Shown piece after piece: positions 42,561-51,424 of a DNA stretch of 64,000 nt (the stretch's first letter is position 1; every line of letters starts with the position of its first letter). Below the pieces are notes generated by a model. The model did not search any database. It saw only the letters and a program-made list of their open reading frames with translations, and was not told the DNA's origin. The DNA lies in NCBI RefSeq assembly GCF_030371825.1, contig NZ_JAUDDM010000002.1; one strand, written 5' to 3'. The stretch is from Collinsella sp944321445. Lineage in GTDB: Bacteria > Actinomycetota > Coriobacteriia > Coriobacteriales > Coriobacteriaceae. Made by a program: the position numbers and the translations under genes.

Positions 42561-43181
42561 CTAGCCGTAGTGGTGGATGTCGCGCTCGAGGTAGCGGCGG
42601 CGCTCCACGGTGGGATGCGCGGCGTTGATGGCTCGGTAGCGTGGGCAGTCCTCAGAGTGATCGTTGATGATCCCGCATGCCTGCAGGTGCGAATAGACAA
42701 CCACGGGGCCCAGGTACTTGAAACCGCGCCGCTTGAGATCCTTCGAGATCTTCGCCGAAAGCCCGTTGCTCACCGGGATGTAGCCCTGGGCATGCTTGTG
42801 GTAGAGAATCGTCTTGTTGTCCGAAAAGCCCCACAGGTAGGCGGAGAAGCTGCCAAACTCCGCGCGCACCTCGAGGAAGCGCTGCGCGTTGTTGATGATG
42901 GCCTCGACCTTGCGACGTGAGCGAATCATGCCTGGCGTCGCCAAGATACACTCGATGTCATCCTCGCCGTACGCCGCCACGCGTTCATAGTCGAAACCGT
43001 CGAAGCACGCGCGCAGAATCTCGCGCTTCTGCATCATCATGTTCCAGTTGAGCCCGCACTGCATGACCTCAAGCGAGATGAACTCGAACTGCCCGATGTT
43101 GTCGTGCAACGGCACGCCCCACTCCTCATCGTGGTAACGCCGGGTAATATCGCTCGATCTATCCCAATCGCAATACGATAT
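42561..43181 (-). CDS. tag: DNA-3-methyladenine glycosylase I, start codon unclear
   Basis: Removes 3-methyladenine from DNA. About 206 residues match the Tag family: YHDEEWGVPLHDN near the N-terminus, EVMQCGLNWNMMMQKRE, NGLSAKISKDLKRRGFKYLG and the zinc-site region SHLQACGIINDH. No ATG, GTG or TTG is found in frame where the protein should begin; a hairpin repeat (43198-43226) lies just upstream, and the position given (43181) is an ATA at the start of the homologous sequence. The start was perhaps destroyed by the repeat, or a rare start is used. The stop lies directly after another hairpin doublet. Confidence 0.8.
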   Translation of the reverse strand: MSYCDWDRSSDITRRYHDEEWGVPLHDNIGQFEFISLEVMQCGLNWNMMMQKREILRACFDGFDYERVAAYGEDDIECILATPGMIRSRRKVEAIINNAQRFLEVRAEFGSFSAYLWGFSDNKTILYHKHAQGYIPVSNGLSAKISKDLKRRGFKYLGPVVVYSHLQACGIINDHSEDCPRYRAINAAHPTVERRRYLERDIHHYG

Positions 43182-43197
43182 CGTTGCCCCCCAACAC

Positions 43198-43226
43198 GGG
43201 AAAAAAGTGCCTGTCCCTATTTTCCC
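43198..43226. repeat. Variable-arm hairpin upstream of tag
   Basis: GGGAAAAAA (43198-43206) and TATTTTCCC (43218-43226) bracket a GTGCCTGTCCC core. It fills the gap between the methyltransferase stop and the tag N-terminus. Confidence 0.8.
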
Positions 43227-43227
43227 A

Positions 43228-44028
43228 TCACTTCTCGGCGCAGGTGGCCCAGAACGTGGGGATGCCCAGCTCGTGCAGGCGGCCCTCGCCATTGGTGTCC
43301 TCGTACAGGTCGAGCAGGTGGAAGCCCGCCTGGATCTGCCCGCGTATCTGCTCGTCGAGCGTGTGCGAGAACTGCATGCCCCAATCGGCAAGCTCATCAT
43401 CGGAGATAAGCGAGGGGTCGCGCAACGGGTTGAACGGCAGACCGTGGATGATACGCTCCTCGTCATCGTCCACTACATAGTTGAAGCCGTTGTCGAGACC
43501 CGCCAGCAGGCGACCACCCGGCGCCAGCACACGGAAGCATTCGCGCCACACCGGCAAGACCTCCTCGATGTAGCAGTTAGACACCGGGTGGAAGATGAGG
43601 TCGAACTCCCCATCTTCAAACGGCAGCGGACGTGTCATGTCGGCGCGGACGCAACGAATCTCATAGCTCTCGCGCTCGGCGACAAGCCGTTCCGAGGCGA
43701 TCTGTTTCTCGGAGTAGTCGAGCACCGTGCACTTGGCGCCCATCGCGGCAAAAATCGGCATTTGCTGACCACCACCCGCCGCGAGACCGAGCACGCACTT
43801 GCCGCGCATATCGGGCAAAAGCCAGCTGCGCGGAACCTCACGCGTCGGCGTGAGCACCATGGACCAGTCGCCCGCAAGCGCGTCCTCGTAGCGCTCATGA
43901 GAAATGGGCGTCCCCCACTGCCAGCCGTCTTCAATCCACTGGTCGATAATCCGCGCGTTGAGGTCAGTATACGAATCGGCCGACACAGCGTCCTGCGCTC
44001 CTGTGCCCCCGTGCTTCTGCAGTCCCAT
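43228..44028 (-). CDS. Class I SAM-dependent methyltransferase
   Basis: A 266-residue methyltransferase with motif I VLGLAAGGGQQM (about residues 79-90), the acidic end of strand 2 in CTVLDYSEKQ, motif II in FDLIFHPVSNCYIEE and a post-motif FRVLAPGGRLL. The C-terminal part holds an acidic DDDEE loop. Substrate unknown; relatives act on small molecules. It precedes tag on the same strand with only a hairpin between. Confidence 0.88.
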   Translation of the reverse strand: MGLQKHGGTGAQDAVSADSYTDLNARIIDQWIEDGWQWGTPISHERYEDALAGDWSMVLTPTREVPRSWLLPDMRGKCVLGLAAGGGQQMPIFAAMGAKCTVLDYSEKQIASERLVAERESYEIRCVRADMTRPLPFEDGEFDLIFHPVSNCYIEEVLPVWRECFRVLAPGGRLLAGLDNGFNYVVDDDEERIIHGLPFNPLRDPSLISDDELADWGMQFSHTLDEQIRGQIQAGFHLLDLYEDTNGEGRLHELGIPTFWATCAEK

Positions 44029-44480
44029 AGATGCTCCTCGCGATTCTTCTGTTTACTGTCACACATAATGATGCCATACGCCCTATACATACAGCGAAGA
44101 GCAACATGCGGCGGTGGGAACACGGGCATGACCGTTCGTCACGAACGCGTATATGGCAAAAACCAGGGTCCTCGCATGGGGCGCACCCGGTTATACCGAA
44201 CATGCTGCAGGACACTTTCCGGATACTAGATAAAAATGTCGATTATGCATCGCCGGACACGCGGGGCGAGGCCCAAATCGTCGCAACGGGAAGGTCGGAT
44301 GCCGGTAATCGAGCCCATTTTTACGAAAAACCAGTACCGGGATGCGCTGCAGAGCGCCGGGAGCCGCTCAAGAGGCCTGCGAGACACGCCGTCTACCGCA
44401 GCGAAAATGCATAACTTACATTTTTATCCAGTTTGCCGACAGTTACCTGGTTTTCGGGCAGTCCTCACGCCGTCGGTGCC
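44029..44480. repeat. Non-coding gap with a 208-bp terminal-inverted-repeat element (44225-44432)
   Basis: The 26 bases at 44225-44250 (ACTAGATAAAAATGT...) match the reverse complement of 44407-44432 at 22 positions. The 156 bp between them is GC-rich with no convincing gene. The rest of the 450-bp gap (44029-44224) holds the promoter region of the methyltransferase and nothing else recognisable. Confidence 0.6.
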
Positions 44481-44927
44481 TTATCGGCGCATGAACAGAA
44501 GCGGATAGGGCGCGTCCTCGCCGTCGGTGTCGGTGCGGCGGTAGGTCGTAAAGCCCATGTGCTCGTAGAACCCGACTGCCTGCGGGTTCTGTTCGTTGAC
44601 GGAAACCTCGGTCGCCCCGTAGCCGGCAACCGCGCACTCGACCAAACTGCGCCCGATGCCTTGCCCACGACAGGCCGCCGACACGAAGAGCATCTCGATG
44701 AAGGTGCCGTCCATGCCGAGGAAGGCGACCGGCTCGTCATCGCGCGTGCACACGAGCAGCGTGGGCACGCCGGCAATGGCCTGCGGGACCATTGCGCCGA
44801 TGCGCTCGACCTCGCCCTCCGGCAAAAAGTCGTGCGTCGCGCGGACGGATCCCTCCCATACCGCGACGAGCGCCTCCACGAGCCCGGACGTGCGATCGGC
44901 CGCTTCGACCTCAACGATATGCAGCAT
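44481..44927 (-). CDS. GNAT N-acetyltransferase
   Basis: A 148-residue acetyltransferase. The acetyl-CoA loop is CRGQGIGRSLVE (about residues 92-103), preceded by the strand FIEMLFVSA and followed by VNEQNPQAVGFYEHMGF, a typical GNAT end. The layout resembles the YjaB/PhnO-like type. The ATG at 44927 was chosen because the upstream extension to 44978 is translated from a hairpin repeat. Substrate unknown. Confidence 0.9.
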   Translation of the reverse strand: MLHIVEVEAADRTSGLVEALVAVWEGSVRATHDFLPEGEVERIGAMVPQAIAGVPTLLVCTRDDEPVAFLGMDGTFIEMLFVSAACRGQGIGRSLVECAVAGYGATEVSVNEQNPQAVGFYEHMGFTTYRRTDTDGEDAPYPLLFMRR

Positions 44928-44954
44928 AGACCTGCTTCTTTCAACAACAGGATG

Positions 44955-44985
44955 CGACAAGATTGAGCCCGGCCCCATCTTGTCG
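44955..44985. repeat. Variable-arm hairpin, CGACAAGAT arms
   Basis: CGACAAGAT (44955-44963) and ATCTTGTCG (44977-44985) pair perfectly around TGAGCCCGGCCCC. It is the GACAAG-arm type, ending two bases before the stop of the MFS gene. Confidence 0.8.
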
Positions 44986-44986
44986 G

Positions 44987-46222
44987 TTACCCTTCAATCG
45001 TGCGGATGCTGGGGATCGCCCAAGTCGCCATAGCGAGCAGCGCCATGGCGACGCCCGCGCCCGCAAACCAGGCCGGCGCGCCCACGGCATCGGCGAACAG
45101 CGACGAGACCGCAAGACCCACGGGCATCGCCCACGACATGATGGCACCGTACAGACCGAATACGCGACCCAGGTATTCGGGTGGAATCTTCTCCTGCATG
45201 AGCGCGGTCTGCGGGCCGGAATAGAACGGCGAGCTCAGGCCCATGAGGAAGCTCATCGCCAAAAACATCAGGTAACCGGTTGCACCGAGCATGCCCGCCA
45301 CGAACGTTGCCGCGCCGTAAAGGGCAGTGGCTGCCACCACGGTGAGCGCGCGGTTCTTGAAGCCGCCCGTCGAGGCGAGCAGCGCCGAACCGGCGATCAT
45401 GCCCACCGAGAACACGATCTCGGCGGTCGCTGCGTCGGTCGTGGTGCCACCGAAGTGATCGAGCGTCATGAGCGGGAAGAGCGCCGCAATGGGCGAGAAC
45501 ACGAGCGTGAACACGAATCCGCACCACAGCAGCGCGAACAAACCCCGGTAGCCGCGCAACACGCGATATCCGGCAGCCGTCTCGCCCATGAGCGCACGGA
45601 CCTGCGCTGCGATGCCGATACGTCCCTCCCCCGACGGAGTCTGCGAGCCGCCTACATCGAGCCGCGCCACAAGTACGGCCGCCGTGGCGAACAGCGCGCC
45701 GACAACATCGAGGGCAATCATGGCCGTGAGACCCCACAGAGGGTAGATGACCGCCGCGATGGCCGTGCCCAGAATGTAGCCGCCCGACTGCACCGCCTGT
45801 GTGACGCCCGCCAGGCGGGTCAGGTGCTCGGCCGGCGCCACGAGCGGCGTCAGCGTCTGGAACGCCGGGGTGTGGAAGGCGCTGCCAATGGCGCGGAAGA
45901 ACAGCGCTACGATGACCACCCAGACCGGCAACGCGCCCGTCATCGACACGAGCGCCACGATGGCGCTCACCGCAGCGATGAACAGGTCAGCGCCGATGAG
46001 CACCCGCTTGAGCGGCAGCCGATCCACGATGGCGCCGGCGAAGGTGCCGAACAGCGCCAGCGGCAGAAAGCCCGCGAGCGACGCCAGCGACAGCATGCTT
46101 GCGGAATTGGTCGCAAGCGTGATGTGCCATATGAAGCCCATCTGCAAAATGGAGCTCGTGAGTACCGAGACGAGTTCGCCGCCCCACACGCAAGCGAGCT
46201 TTGCCTGCCATGACCGATTCAC
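44987..46222 (-). CDS. MFS transporter (EntS/MFS_3-like exporter)
   Basis: A 411-residue major facilitator with twelve membrane segments. The N-terminal loop 2-3 motif appears as GTFAGAIVDRLPLKRVLIGAD, and IPPEYLGRVFGLYG before segment 10 is typical of the EntS/macrolide-efflux type. Likely a drug or siderophore exporter; substrate unknown. The GTG at 46222 has GGGAGGG six bases upstream; an upstream ATG-less extension is not supported. It is divergent from a nitroreductase. Confidence 0.9.
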   Translation of the reverse strand: MNRSWQAKLACVWGGELVSVLTSSILQMGFIWHITLATNSASMLSLASLAGFLPLALFGTFAGAIVDRLPLKRVLIGADLFIAAVSAIVALVSMTGALPVWVVIVALFFRAIGSAFHTPAFQTLTPLVAPAEHLTRLAGVTQAVQSGGYILGTAIAAVIYPLWGLTAMIALDVVGALFATAAVLVARLDVGGSQTPSGEGRIGIAAQVRALMGETAAGYRVLRGYRGLFALLWCGFVFTLVFSPIAALFPLMTLDHFGGTTTDAATAEIVFSVGMIAGSALLASTGGFKNRALTVVAATALYGAATFVAGMLGATGYLMFLAMSFLMGLSSPFYSGPQTALMQEKIPPEYLGRVFGLYGAIMSWAMPVGLAVSSLFADAVGAPAWFAGAGVAMALLAMATWAIPSIRTIEG

Positions 46223-46247
46223 CTGTGCCCTCCCTTTCAACTCGGAA

Positions 46248-46305
46248 CACATCATATCCGATGTGCACACGAAAAAAAGTGACCTGCCCCCCTTTTGGCT
46301 ACAAT
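46248..46305. promoter_or_regulatory. Divergent regulatory region, MFS / nitroreductase
   Basis: CACATC-ATATCC-GATGTG (46248-46265) is an 18-bp palindrome 26 bases from the MFS start. TACAAT (46300-46305) is a plausible -10 for the nitroreductase. A degenerate GTGACCTGCCCC hairpin remnant lies between them. Confidence 0.4.
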
Positions 46306-46338
46306 CGAAGTGCCACCCCATAAAGAAAGGAAGCGCAT

Positions 46339-46854
46339 ATGGAATTCAGCGATGTGATCAAGAACCGGTATTCCTGCAAGAAGTACGACACTGCACGTCA
46401 GGTGACGCCCGAGCAGCTCACAGCAATCCTCGAGGCGGGTCGCGTGGCGCCCACGGCCAAGAATCTGCAGGAGCAGCACGTCTACGTGCTGCAGAGCGAG
46501 GCCGACCTCGCGCTGATCGACGAGCTCACCCCGTGCCGCTACGGCGCGCCGACGGTGCTCGTCGTGGCCTTCGACACGAAAAACGTCTACACCTACCCGG
46601 GCGACGAGCGCGACTCGGGCATCGAGGACGCGGCGATCGTGGCGACGCATATGATCCTCGCAGCCACGAACGAGGGCGTCGACAGCTGCTGGCTCAACCG
46701 CTTCGACCCGGCCGAGGCCAAGGCGAAACTCGGCCTGCCGGAAAACGAAGAAATCCTCATGCTGCTCGACCTTGGCTTTGCCGCCGAGGGCACAGGCCCA
46801 CTCGCGAACCACGCCAGCCGCAAACCGCTCGAGGAAACCGTCACCTACCGTTAA
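46339..46854 (+). CDS. Nitroreductase-family flavoprotein
   Basis: A 171-residue FMN-dependent reductase. The N-terminus has the FMN-phosphate motif NRYSCKKYD and the interface helix RVAPTAKNLQEQHVYVL; the C-terminus has the LDLGFAAEG strand. It is of the short bacterial type with the DSCWLNRFDPAEA loop. Its natural acceptor is unknown. AAAGGAAG precedes the ATG. Confidence 0.9.
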   Translation: MEFSDVIKNRYSCKKYDTARQVTPEQLTAILEAGRVAPTAKNLQEQHVYVLQSEADLALIDELTPCRYGAPTVLVVAFDTKNVYTYPGDERDSGIEDAAIVATHMILAATNEGVDSCWLNRFDPAEAKAKLGLPENEEILMLLDLGFAAEGTGPLANHASRKPLEETVTYR

Positions 46855-46856
46855 AC

Positions 46857-46916
46857 GACAAGAAGGGGCCAGGTCCAAACTTGTCGCGACAAGATTGAAC
46901 CTGGCCCCAGCTTGTC
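46857..46916. repeat. Head-to-head hairpin doublet, GACAAG arms
   Basis: Two 30-base units (46857-46886 and 46887-46916) face each other and pair with about four mismatches. Each has GACAAG...CTTGTC ends and a GGGGCCAGGTCC-type core. The last bases supply the TGA of the MFS gene on the minus strand. Confidence 0.85.
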
Positions 46917-48342
46917 ACCTCCGGTCTATCACCAGGGTGCGCACGAGCGAGATGACGAGCGCGACGGCGACGAGTGCCGCCAGCAGGTGGAACACCGTCG
47001 CCAAGCCGTGCATGAAGAGCTCGGGCCGGTCCGCCACGAAGCTCGACACGCGATAGCCCGCCTCGGCGCTCATGGTTCCGTACAGCACGCCCGTGGAGAT
47101 GGTGATGCCGAGCGACTGGCCCAGGTAGCGCATGAGATTGCCGAGCGACCCCACGAAGCCGAGCATCTCGGGTTCAGCATGACCCATGATCAGCGAGTTG
47201 TTGGGACTCTGAAACATGGCGCTGCCAAGCGAGGTGAACATGAGCATGGGCACGATCCGCGCAATCGGCGTGTCGAGCGCGAGCGTCGAGAGCCCGAGCA
47301 GGCCAAGGACGAAGACGACCTGTCCGGCAAGCGTCGGCTTGATGCAGCCGATCCTGTCGGACAGGGCGCCCGAGAGCGTGCCGATCGTCGCGTTAACAAG
47401 CGGATAGCACGCCATCACGAGGCCCGCCACACCGGGCTCGAGGCCAAGCGCGCTCTGCAGGTAGAACGGCATGATGATCGTCACGCCGGAGAGCCCCAAG
47501 AACACGAGCACCATCGCGATGAGGTCGATGTCGAAACTCGCGTTGCGAAAGACCCGCAGCTGCACGAGCGGCTCTGGCACGCGACGCTCCACCGCGATGA
47601 ATGCCGCGACCAGCGCCAGCCCGCCCGCGAGCATGCCGAACTCCAACGGACCGGCGCCGCCCTCCATAAGCGTGATAGCGGCGAACACGAGCAGGATGGC
47701 GGGCACGACGAGCAGCGCTCCCGGCACATCGAGCGCATGCTTCTCAACGGGTCGACGGTTGGGCAGCGCGAACGCTCCGATCGCAAACGACAAGATGCCA
47801 ATGGGGATGTTGATCACGAAAATCGACTCCCAGGGGAACATCGATACCAGCACGCCGCCGACCGTGGGGCCCGCCATGGCACCGAGTGCCGTGAACGTTG
47901 CCACGAGCCCCAAGGCACGGCCGCGGCTCTCGGCGAAGAGCTCCGTGATGATGCCCTGGTTGTTGGCAAGGCTGCATGCCACGCCGAGCGCCTGCACCGC
48001 GCGCGCCGCCACGAGAACGGGCAGCGTCGTCGACAGCGCGCAGAGCGCCGAGCCCGCCGTGAACAGCACGACGCCCGTCTGGAAGATGCGCACCTTGCCG
48101 AGCATGTCGCCCAGCCGGCCGAACACGAGCAGGAAGGCGCAGGTCACCACCAAAAACACGCTTGCCACGAGCTGAACTTCGGTCGCCTCGACGCCGAGCT
48201 CCACCTGCATGGTGGGAAGTGCGACGTTGACAATGGTGCCGTCGAGCACCTCCATAAACGTCATGCACAGAATGGCGAACAGCGCCCAGCCGCGCCGAGG
48301 CGCACGGGCGGCCATGGGCGTCGCCGTCGTCGCGTCACTCAT
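46915..48342 (-). CDS. MFS drug exporter, DHA2 (EmrB/QacA) type
   Basis: A 475-residue transporter with fourteen membrane segments. Motif D1 appears as FMEVLDGTIVNVALP (about residues 27-41), motif A as FGRLGDMLGKVRIF, and motif C as LGAMAGPTVGGVL. It is probably a multidrug proton antiporter. Its start overlaps the end of the TetR gene by eight bases, so the regulator and exporter form one transcript. GAGGAGG precedes the ATG at 48342. The stop TGA lies in a hairpin repeat. Confidence 0.93.
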   Translation of the reverse strand: MSDATTATPMAARAPRRGWALFAILCMTFMEVLDGTIVNVALPTMQVELGVEATEVQLVASVFLVVTCAFLLVFGRLGDMLGKVRIFQTGVVLFTAGSALCALSTTLPVLVAARAVQALGVACSLANNQGIITELFAESRGRALGLVATFTALGAMAGPTVGGVLVSMFPWESIFVINIPIGILSFAIGAFALPNRRPVEKHALDVPGALLVVPAILLVFAAITLMEGGAGPLEFGMLAGGLALVAAFIAVERRVPEPLVQLRVFRNASFDIDLIAMVLVFLGLSGVTIIMPFYLQSALGLEPGVAGLVMACYPLVNATIGTLSGALSDRIGCIKPTLAGQVVFVLGLLGLSTLALDTPIARIVPMLMFTSLGSAMFQSPNNSLIMGHAEPEMLGFVGSLGNLMRYLGQSLGITISTGVLYGTMSAEAGYRVSSFVADRPELFMHGLATVFHLLAALVAVALVISLVRTLVIDRR

Positions 48343-48955
48343 GCTGCGCCTCCTCCCCCTCGCATGCCGGCCTGCCGTACAGCGCATCCAGCGTCGCCTC
48401 AATCAGTGCGTCAACGGTCCGCTCAAGCGCCGCGGGCGCAAGCTCCTCGCGTGCGAGCAGCGTGAGAGCGCATACCCTTTGGAGCGACGACGCAAGCTCC
48501 GCATCGGGAGAAAGCCCCGCGCGCGCGAGCTCGGACGAGATCTTCACAAGCGCACTTCCCACAAGTTCGGGCCCCATGTGCACGTCATCTGGCAGGGCCG
48601 CGCGCACCTTGCGGTAATCCGCAACGTCGATGTAGCGGAAGATCGCCCGCTTGCCATGCCATGCGCTGTGCATCCAACGACGCAGATCCTCACGACGAGG
48701 AGCGCCTCCCGCCCGCTCAATCAGCACGTCGAGGCTATCCATGAGCGTATGTCGATTTTCCGCCACCATCTGTGCCACGAATGCGCCCTTCGACGGGAAG
48801 AACCCGTAAAACGTACCCGGCGCGATGCCGACCGCCCGCGCGATGTCCTCCACGCGCGTTGCGCGGTAACCATGTTCGAGCAAGCACTCCCATCCCGCAT
48901 CGAGCATCGAGCGCCGCAGTTCCTCCTTATCGGCATCCGTAAAAATCGCCGGCAT
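48335..48955 (-). CDS. TetR-family regulator of the DHA2 exporter
   Basis: A 206-residue repressor with helix-turn-helix TRVEDIARAVGIAPGTFYGF (about residues 33-52). The helical C-terminal domain should bind a drug-like ligand. It is translated just before and overlapping the exporter gene, a common local-regulator arrangement. A region of low GC (about 49020-49060) lies upstream and probably holds the promoter. Confidence 0.92.
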   Translation of the reverse strand: MPAIFTDADKEELRRSMLDAGWECLLEHGYRATRVEDIARAVGIAPGTFYGFFPSKGAFVAQMVAENRHTLMDSLDVLIERAGGAPRREDLRRWMHSAWHGKRAIFRYIDVADYRKVRAALPDDVHMGPELVGSALVKISSELARAGLSPDAELASSLQRVCALTLLAREELAPAALERTVDALIEATLDALYGRPACEGEEAQHE

Positions 48956-49106
48956 GGCGCCCTCCTTTGAAACTTTCGATATCGCTATCTCACGTCAGTC
49001 ATGGTATCCATTCCCGATTGTTTTATACGAATATTCATTTTAATTTTTCAATATTTGCAAGAAGGCATGCGTGGTGCACGATCATCGGGAATGCGTGGCA
49101 CCTCCC

Positions 49107-49958
49107 CTATCTGCGATAGCGCACGTCTCCACTCCTCCGCTCCGAGAGACGCGCGGTCGCCGAAATCGCAAGCCATAGCCCCATGACCACCATGCACAGG
49201 CACACGAAGCCGCCTAGGCCGCCCTCCACCACGCTGCGCGACACGGCATCGGGAAGTAGGTCCCAATCGATGCGCGAAAGCAGCACCGTCTGCAGCGCGA
49301 ACACGGAAATGAGGGCACTCGCCAGGTTGAACGCGCGCACGCCCTTGACCGCAAGCGTCTCCTCGCGGCGGGCGCGCACGAGGTTCACGAGCGCGACCAT
49401 GATCTGAATGAAGGCATAGGCGGCATACACGTAGATGACGGCGCCGGGATACGACCCTCCAAACCCCTGCAGCACCAAGCGTGCAACCGTGCTCGACATG
49501 GCGAGGATGATGACCACGAGCGCCACGCCGGCACGACGGCAGCGCACAAGCGAGTCCGCGGTCTCATAGCTCGAATCAATCGCCACGCTCATAAGCGCGC
49601 CGGATGCGAGATAGGACTTGCCCACGTTGAGCACAGCGATAACAATGCCCACGGAAAGTGCCCACACTGAGCGCGCCAGCAGTGCAACGATGACGTTTGC
49701 CACAGCGAACGCCACATGAAAGATGCCGAGCACAAGACCCGTCGCCATTGCGCGCGCCTGCTCGTTTTCCACCAACGGGTGCGGCACCACGCTGCGGACG
49801 ACGGCCCCCACGCGCGACACGCGACGGACGGTGATGCCGCTATCGACGGGGGCGGCGGGCATGCCGGCAAGCGAGCGGACCGCGCGAACCAAGACTCGCC
49901 GCATGCGGGTGCGCAGCCGTGCGCGCATGCGGCTTTGCGTCTCGACGATGACTCGCAT
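49107..49958 (-). CDS. Unknown multi-pass membrane protein
   Basis: A 283-residue protein. The first 75 residues are strongly basic (many Arg) with no hydrophobic segment; six hydrophobic segments follow between about residues 75 and 275. No family motif was recognised. The ATG at 49958 has GGGGAGG eight bases upstream. It precedes the TetR/exporter pair on the same strand but is separated by about 150 bp, so it is likely a separate unit. Confidence 0.65.
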   Translation of the reverse strand: MRVIVETQSRMRARLRTRMRRVLVRAVRSLAGMPAAPVDSGITVRRVSRVGAVVRSVVPHPLVENEQARAMATGLVLGIFHVAFAVANVIVALLARSVWALSVGIVIAVLNVGKSYLASGALMSVAIDSSYETADSLVRCRRAGVALVVIILAMSSTVARLVLQGFGGSYPGAVIYVYAAYAFIQIMVALVNLVRARREETLAVKGVRAFNLASALISVFALQTVLLSRIDWDLLPDAVSRSVVEGGLGGFVCLCMVVMGLWLAISATARLSERRSGDVRYRR

Positions 49959-50045
49959 ACGCGCACCTCCCCACCTGCATGACCGAACTGTCTCCCCTTT
50001 CATCCATCATATCCCGGCGCCTACGCCGCAAAAGCACAGACCGCC

Positions 50046-51143
50046 CTATTTCCCTGCGTAGACGTCGTTTCGCAGCAAGCGGTAGGCAACCGCAGCCAGC
50101 GGCACGCCCACGAACATGCCGGCGATGCCGAACGCGCCGCCACCCACGGTGACCGCCGCGAGCACCCAAATGCCCGGCAGCTGGATGGACGAGCCCACCA
50201 CGTGCGGGTAGATGAGGTCACCCTCGAGCTGCTGCAGGACCACGATGAAGATGAGGAACACGAGCGCCTGCACGGGCGACACCATGAGGATGAGGAAGGC
50301 ACCGATCGCGCCGCTGATGAGCGCGCCGACGATGGGAATGAGTGCCATGAACGCCGTGAGGGCACCGATCATGAGCGCATAGGGCAGCTGCAAGATGAGC
50401 ATGCCCACGGCGCACAGCACGCCGAGCACGACCGCCTCGGTGCACTGGCCCACGAGAAACCGATGGAAGCAGTCGTCGGCGATGCCGAGCACGTAGCGCA
50501 CGCGTGCAAGCATCTGTGCGCTCAGGTAACGTTCCATGATCAGGTCGCGCTGAATAGCAAGGCGCTTTTTGTTGAGCAGCACGAAGATGGAAAAGATGAC
50601 CGCCAGGAAAAACGTCGCCGTTCCCGACACCACACCCGACACTGCGCCGACGATACCGGACATCACCATGCTTGCCAGGTCGCTCACATGCGATTTCCAG
50701 TCGAATGCTTCCAGAGATGCGTTCACGCTGCTCACCAGATCGGGCGTGATAAGCTCGCTCTCCTCAAGCCAGTCGAACAGAGAGACCGTCGCCACGGGAA
50801 CCTCGTCGATAAGCAATTTCACGCACTCAACGAGCTGCGGCACCACAAGCCACATGATTCCCGTCGCCACCACGACGAGCGTGAGCAGCGCGAGCACCAA
50901 GCTGATGCCCGGGCGCACGCGCGCAACGACGCGGCCGGTGCTCGCGGGCAGGAAGTGCCGCTCGTAGAAGCTCATGAGGATATTCAGCGGGTACGCGAGC
51001 ACAAGGCCCAACACGAGCGGCGCCACCGCGGACGCGACGAGCCCGATGAAGCCGGCGATGCTCGGCCAGTAATAGATACCCAGATACACCGCGAAAGCGG
51101 CGAGGGCAATCAGAGCGATCGTGCGTCCTGTCGGTTGGTTCAT
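50046..51143 (-). CDS. AI-2E family transporter (UPF0118/PerM type)
   Basis: A 365-residue protein with about seven or eight membrane segments. It shows the family layout: three N-terminal segments, a large soluble loop (about residues 95-190), then the conserved VLGVLCAVGMLILQLPYALM, ALIPIVGALISG and QQLEGDLIYPHVVG. Family members include Na+/H+ exchangers and TqsA-like proteins, so the cargo is unknown. AAGGGG precedes the ATG at 51143, and the ribosome binding site lies next to a hairpin repeat. Confidence 0.9.
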   Translation of the reverse strand: MNQPTGRTIALIALAAFAVYLGIYYWPSIAGFIGLVASAVAPLVLGLVLAYPLNILMSFYERHFLPASTGRVVARVRPGISLVLALLTLVVVATGIMWLVVPQLVECVKLLIDEVPVATVSLFDWLEESELITPDLVSSVNASLEAFDWKSHVSDLASMVMSGIVGAVSGVVSGTATFFLAVIFSIFVLLNKKRLAIQRDLIMERYLSAQMLARVRYVLGIADDCFHRFLVGQCTEAVVLGVLCAVGMLILQLPYALMIGALTAFMALIPIVGALISGAIGAFLILMVSPVQALVFLIFIVVLQQLEGDLIYPHVVGSSIQLPGIWVLAAVTVGGGAFGIAGMFVGVPLAAVAYRLLRNDVYAGK

Positions 51144-51158
51144 GAAGACCCCTTCACA

Positions 51159-51189
51159 TGGGAAATTAGTGCCTGTCCCTATTTTCCCA
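51159..51189. repeat. Variable-arm hairpin at the edge of a decayed locus
   Basis: TGGGAAAT (51159-51166) and ATTTTCCCA (51181-51189) bracket a GTGCCTGTCCC core. It lies between the AI-2E gene and the LysR remnant and codes for the final GK and stop of the remnant. Confidence 0.75.
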
Positions 51190-51424
51190 CGGATTTCGAT
51201 AGGAGTTGGAAGAAGGTATCGATGTGCGGTGCTCGCTTGCCGCGACGCATGCGCAGGCCGAAGGTCGTTTTCGGCAAGCCATCGATGGGCACGGCGCAGA
51301 TGCCAAGCGCGTCCACCCGGGGAACCGCGGGCATGACGGCATAGGCGATCCCCGAGGCGGCCGTGGCGATCGCGCTCTCCGGGCTCGTACACAGCAGCAC
51401 GTCATCCGTGTTGACATGCTCCAG
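51179..51424 (-). pseudogene. LysR regulator remnant (C-terminal fragment)
   Basis: About 78 residues match the end of a LysR effector domain: CTSPESAIATAASGIAYAVM followed by VDALGICAVPIDGL and a basic C-terminal helix. No DNA-binding domain is present; upstream the frame runs antisense into an ABC transporter remnant. The fragment ends VGK-stop inside a hairpin repeat. One deletion seems to have removed the 5' parts of this gene and of the divergent ABC gene together. Confidence 0.7.
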
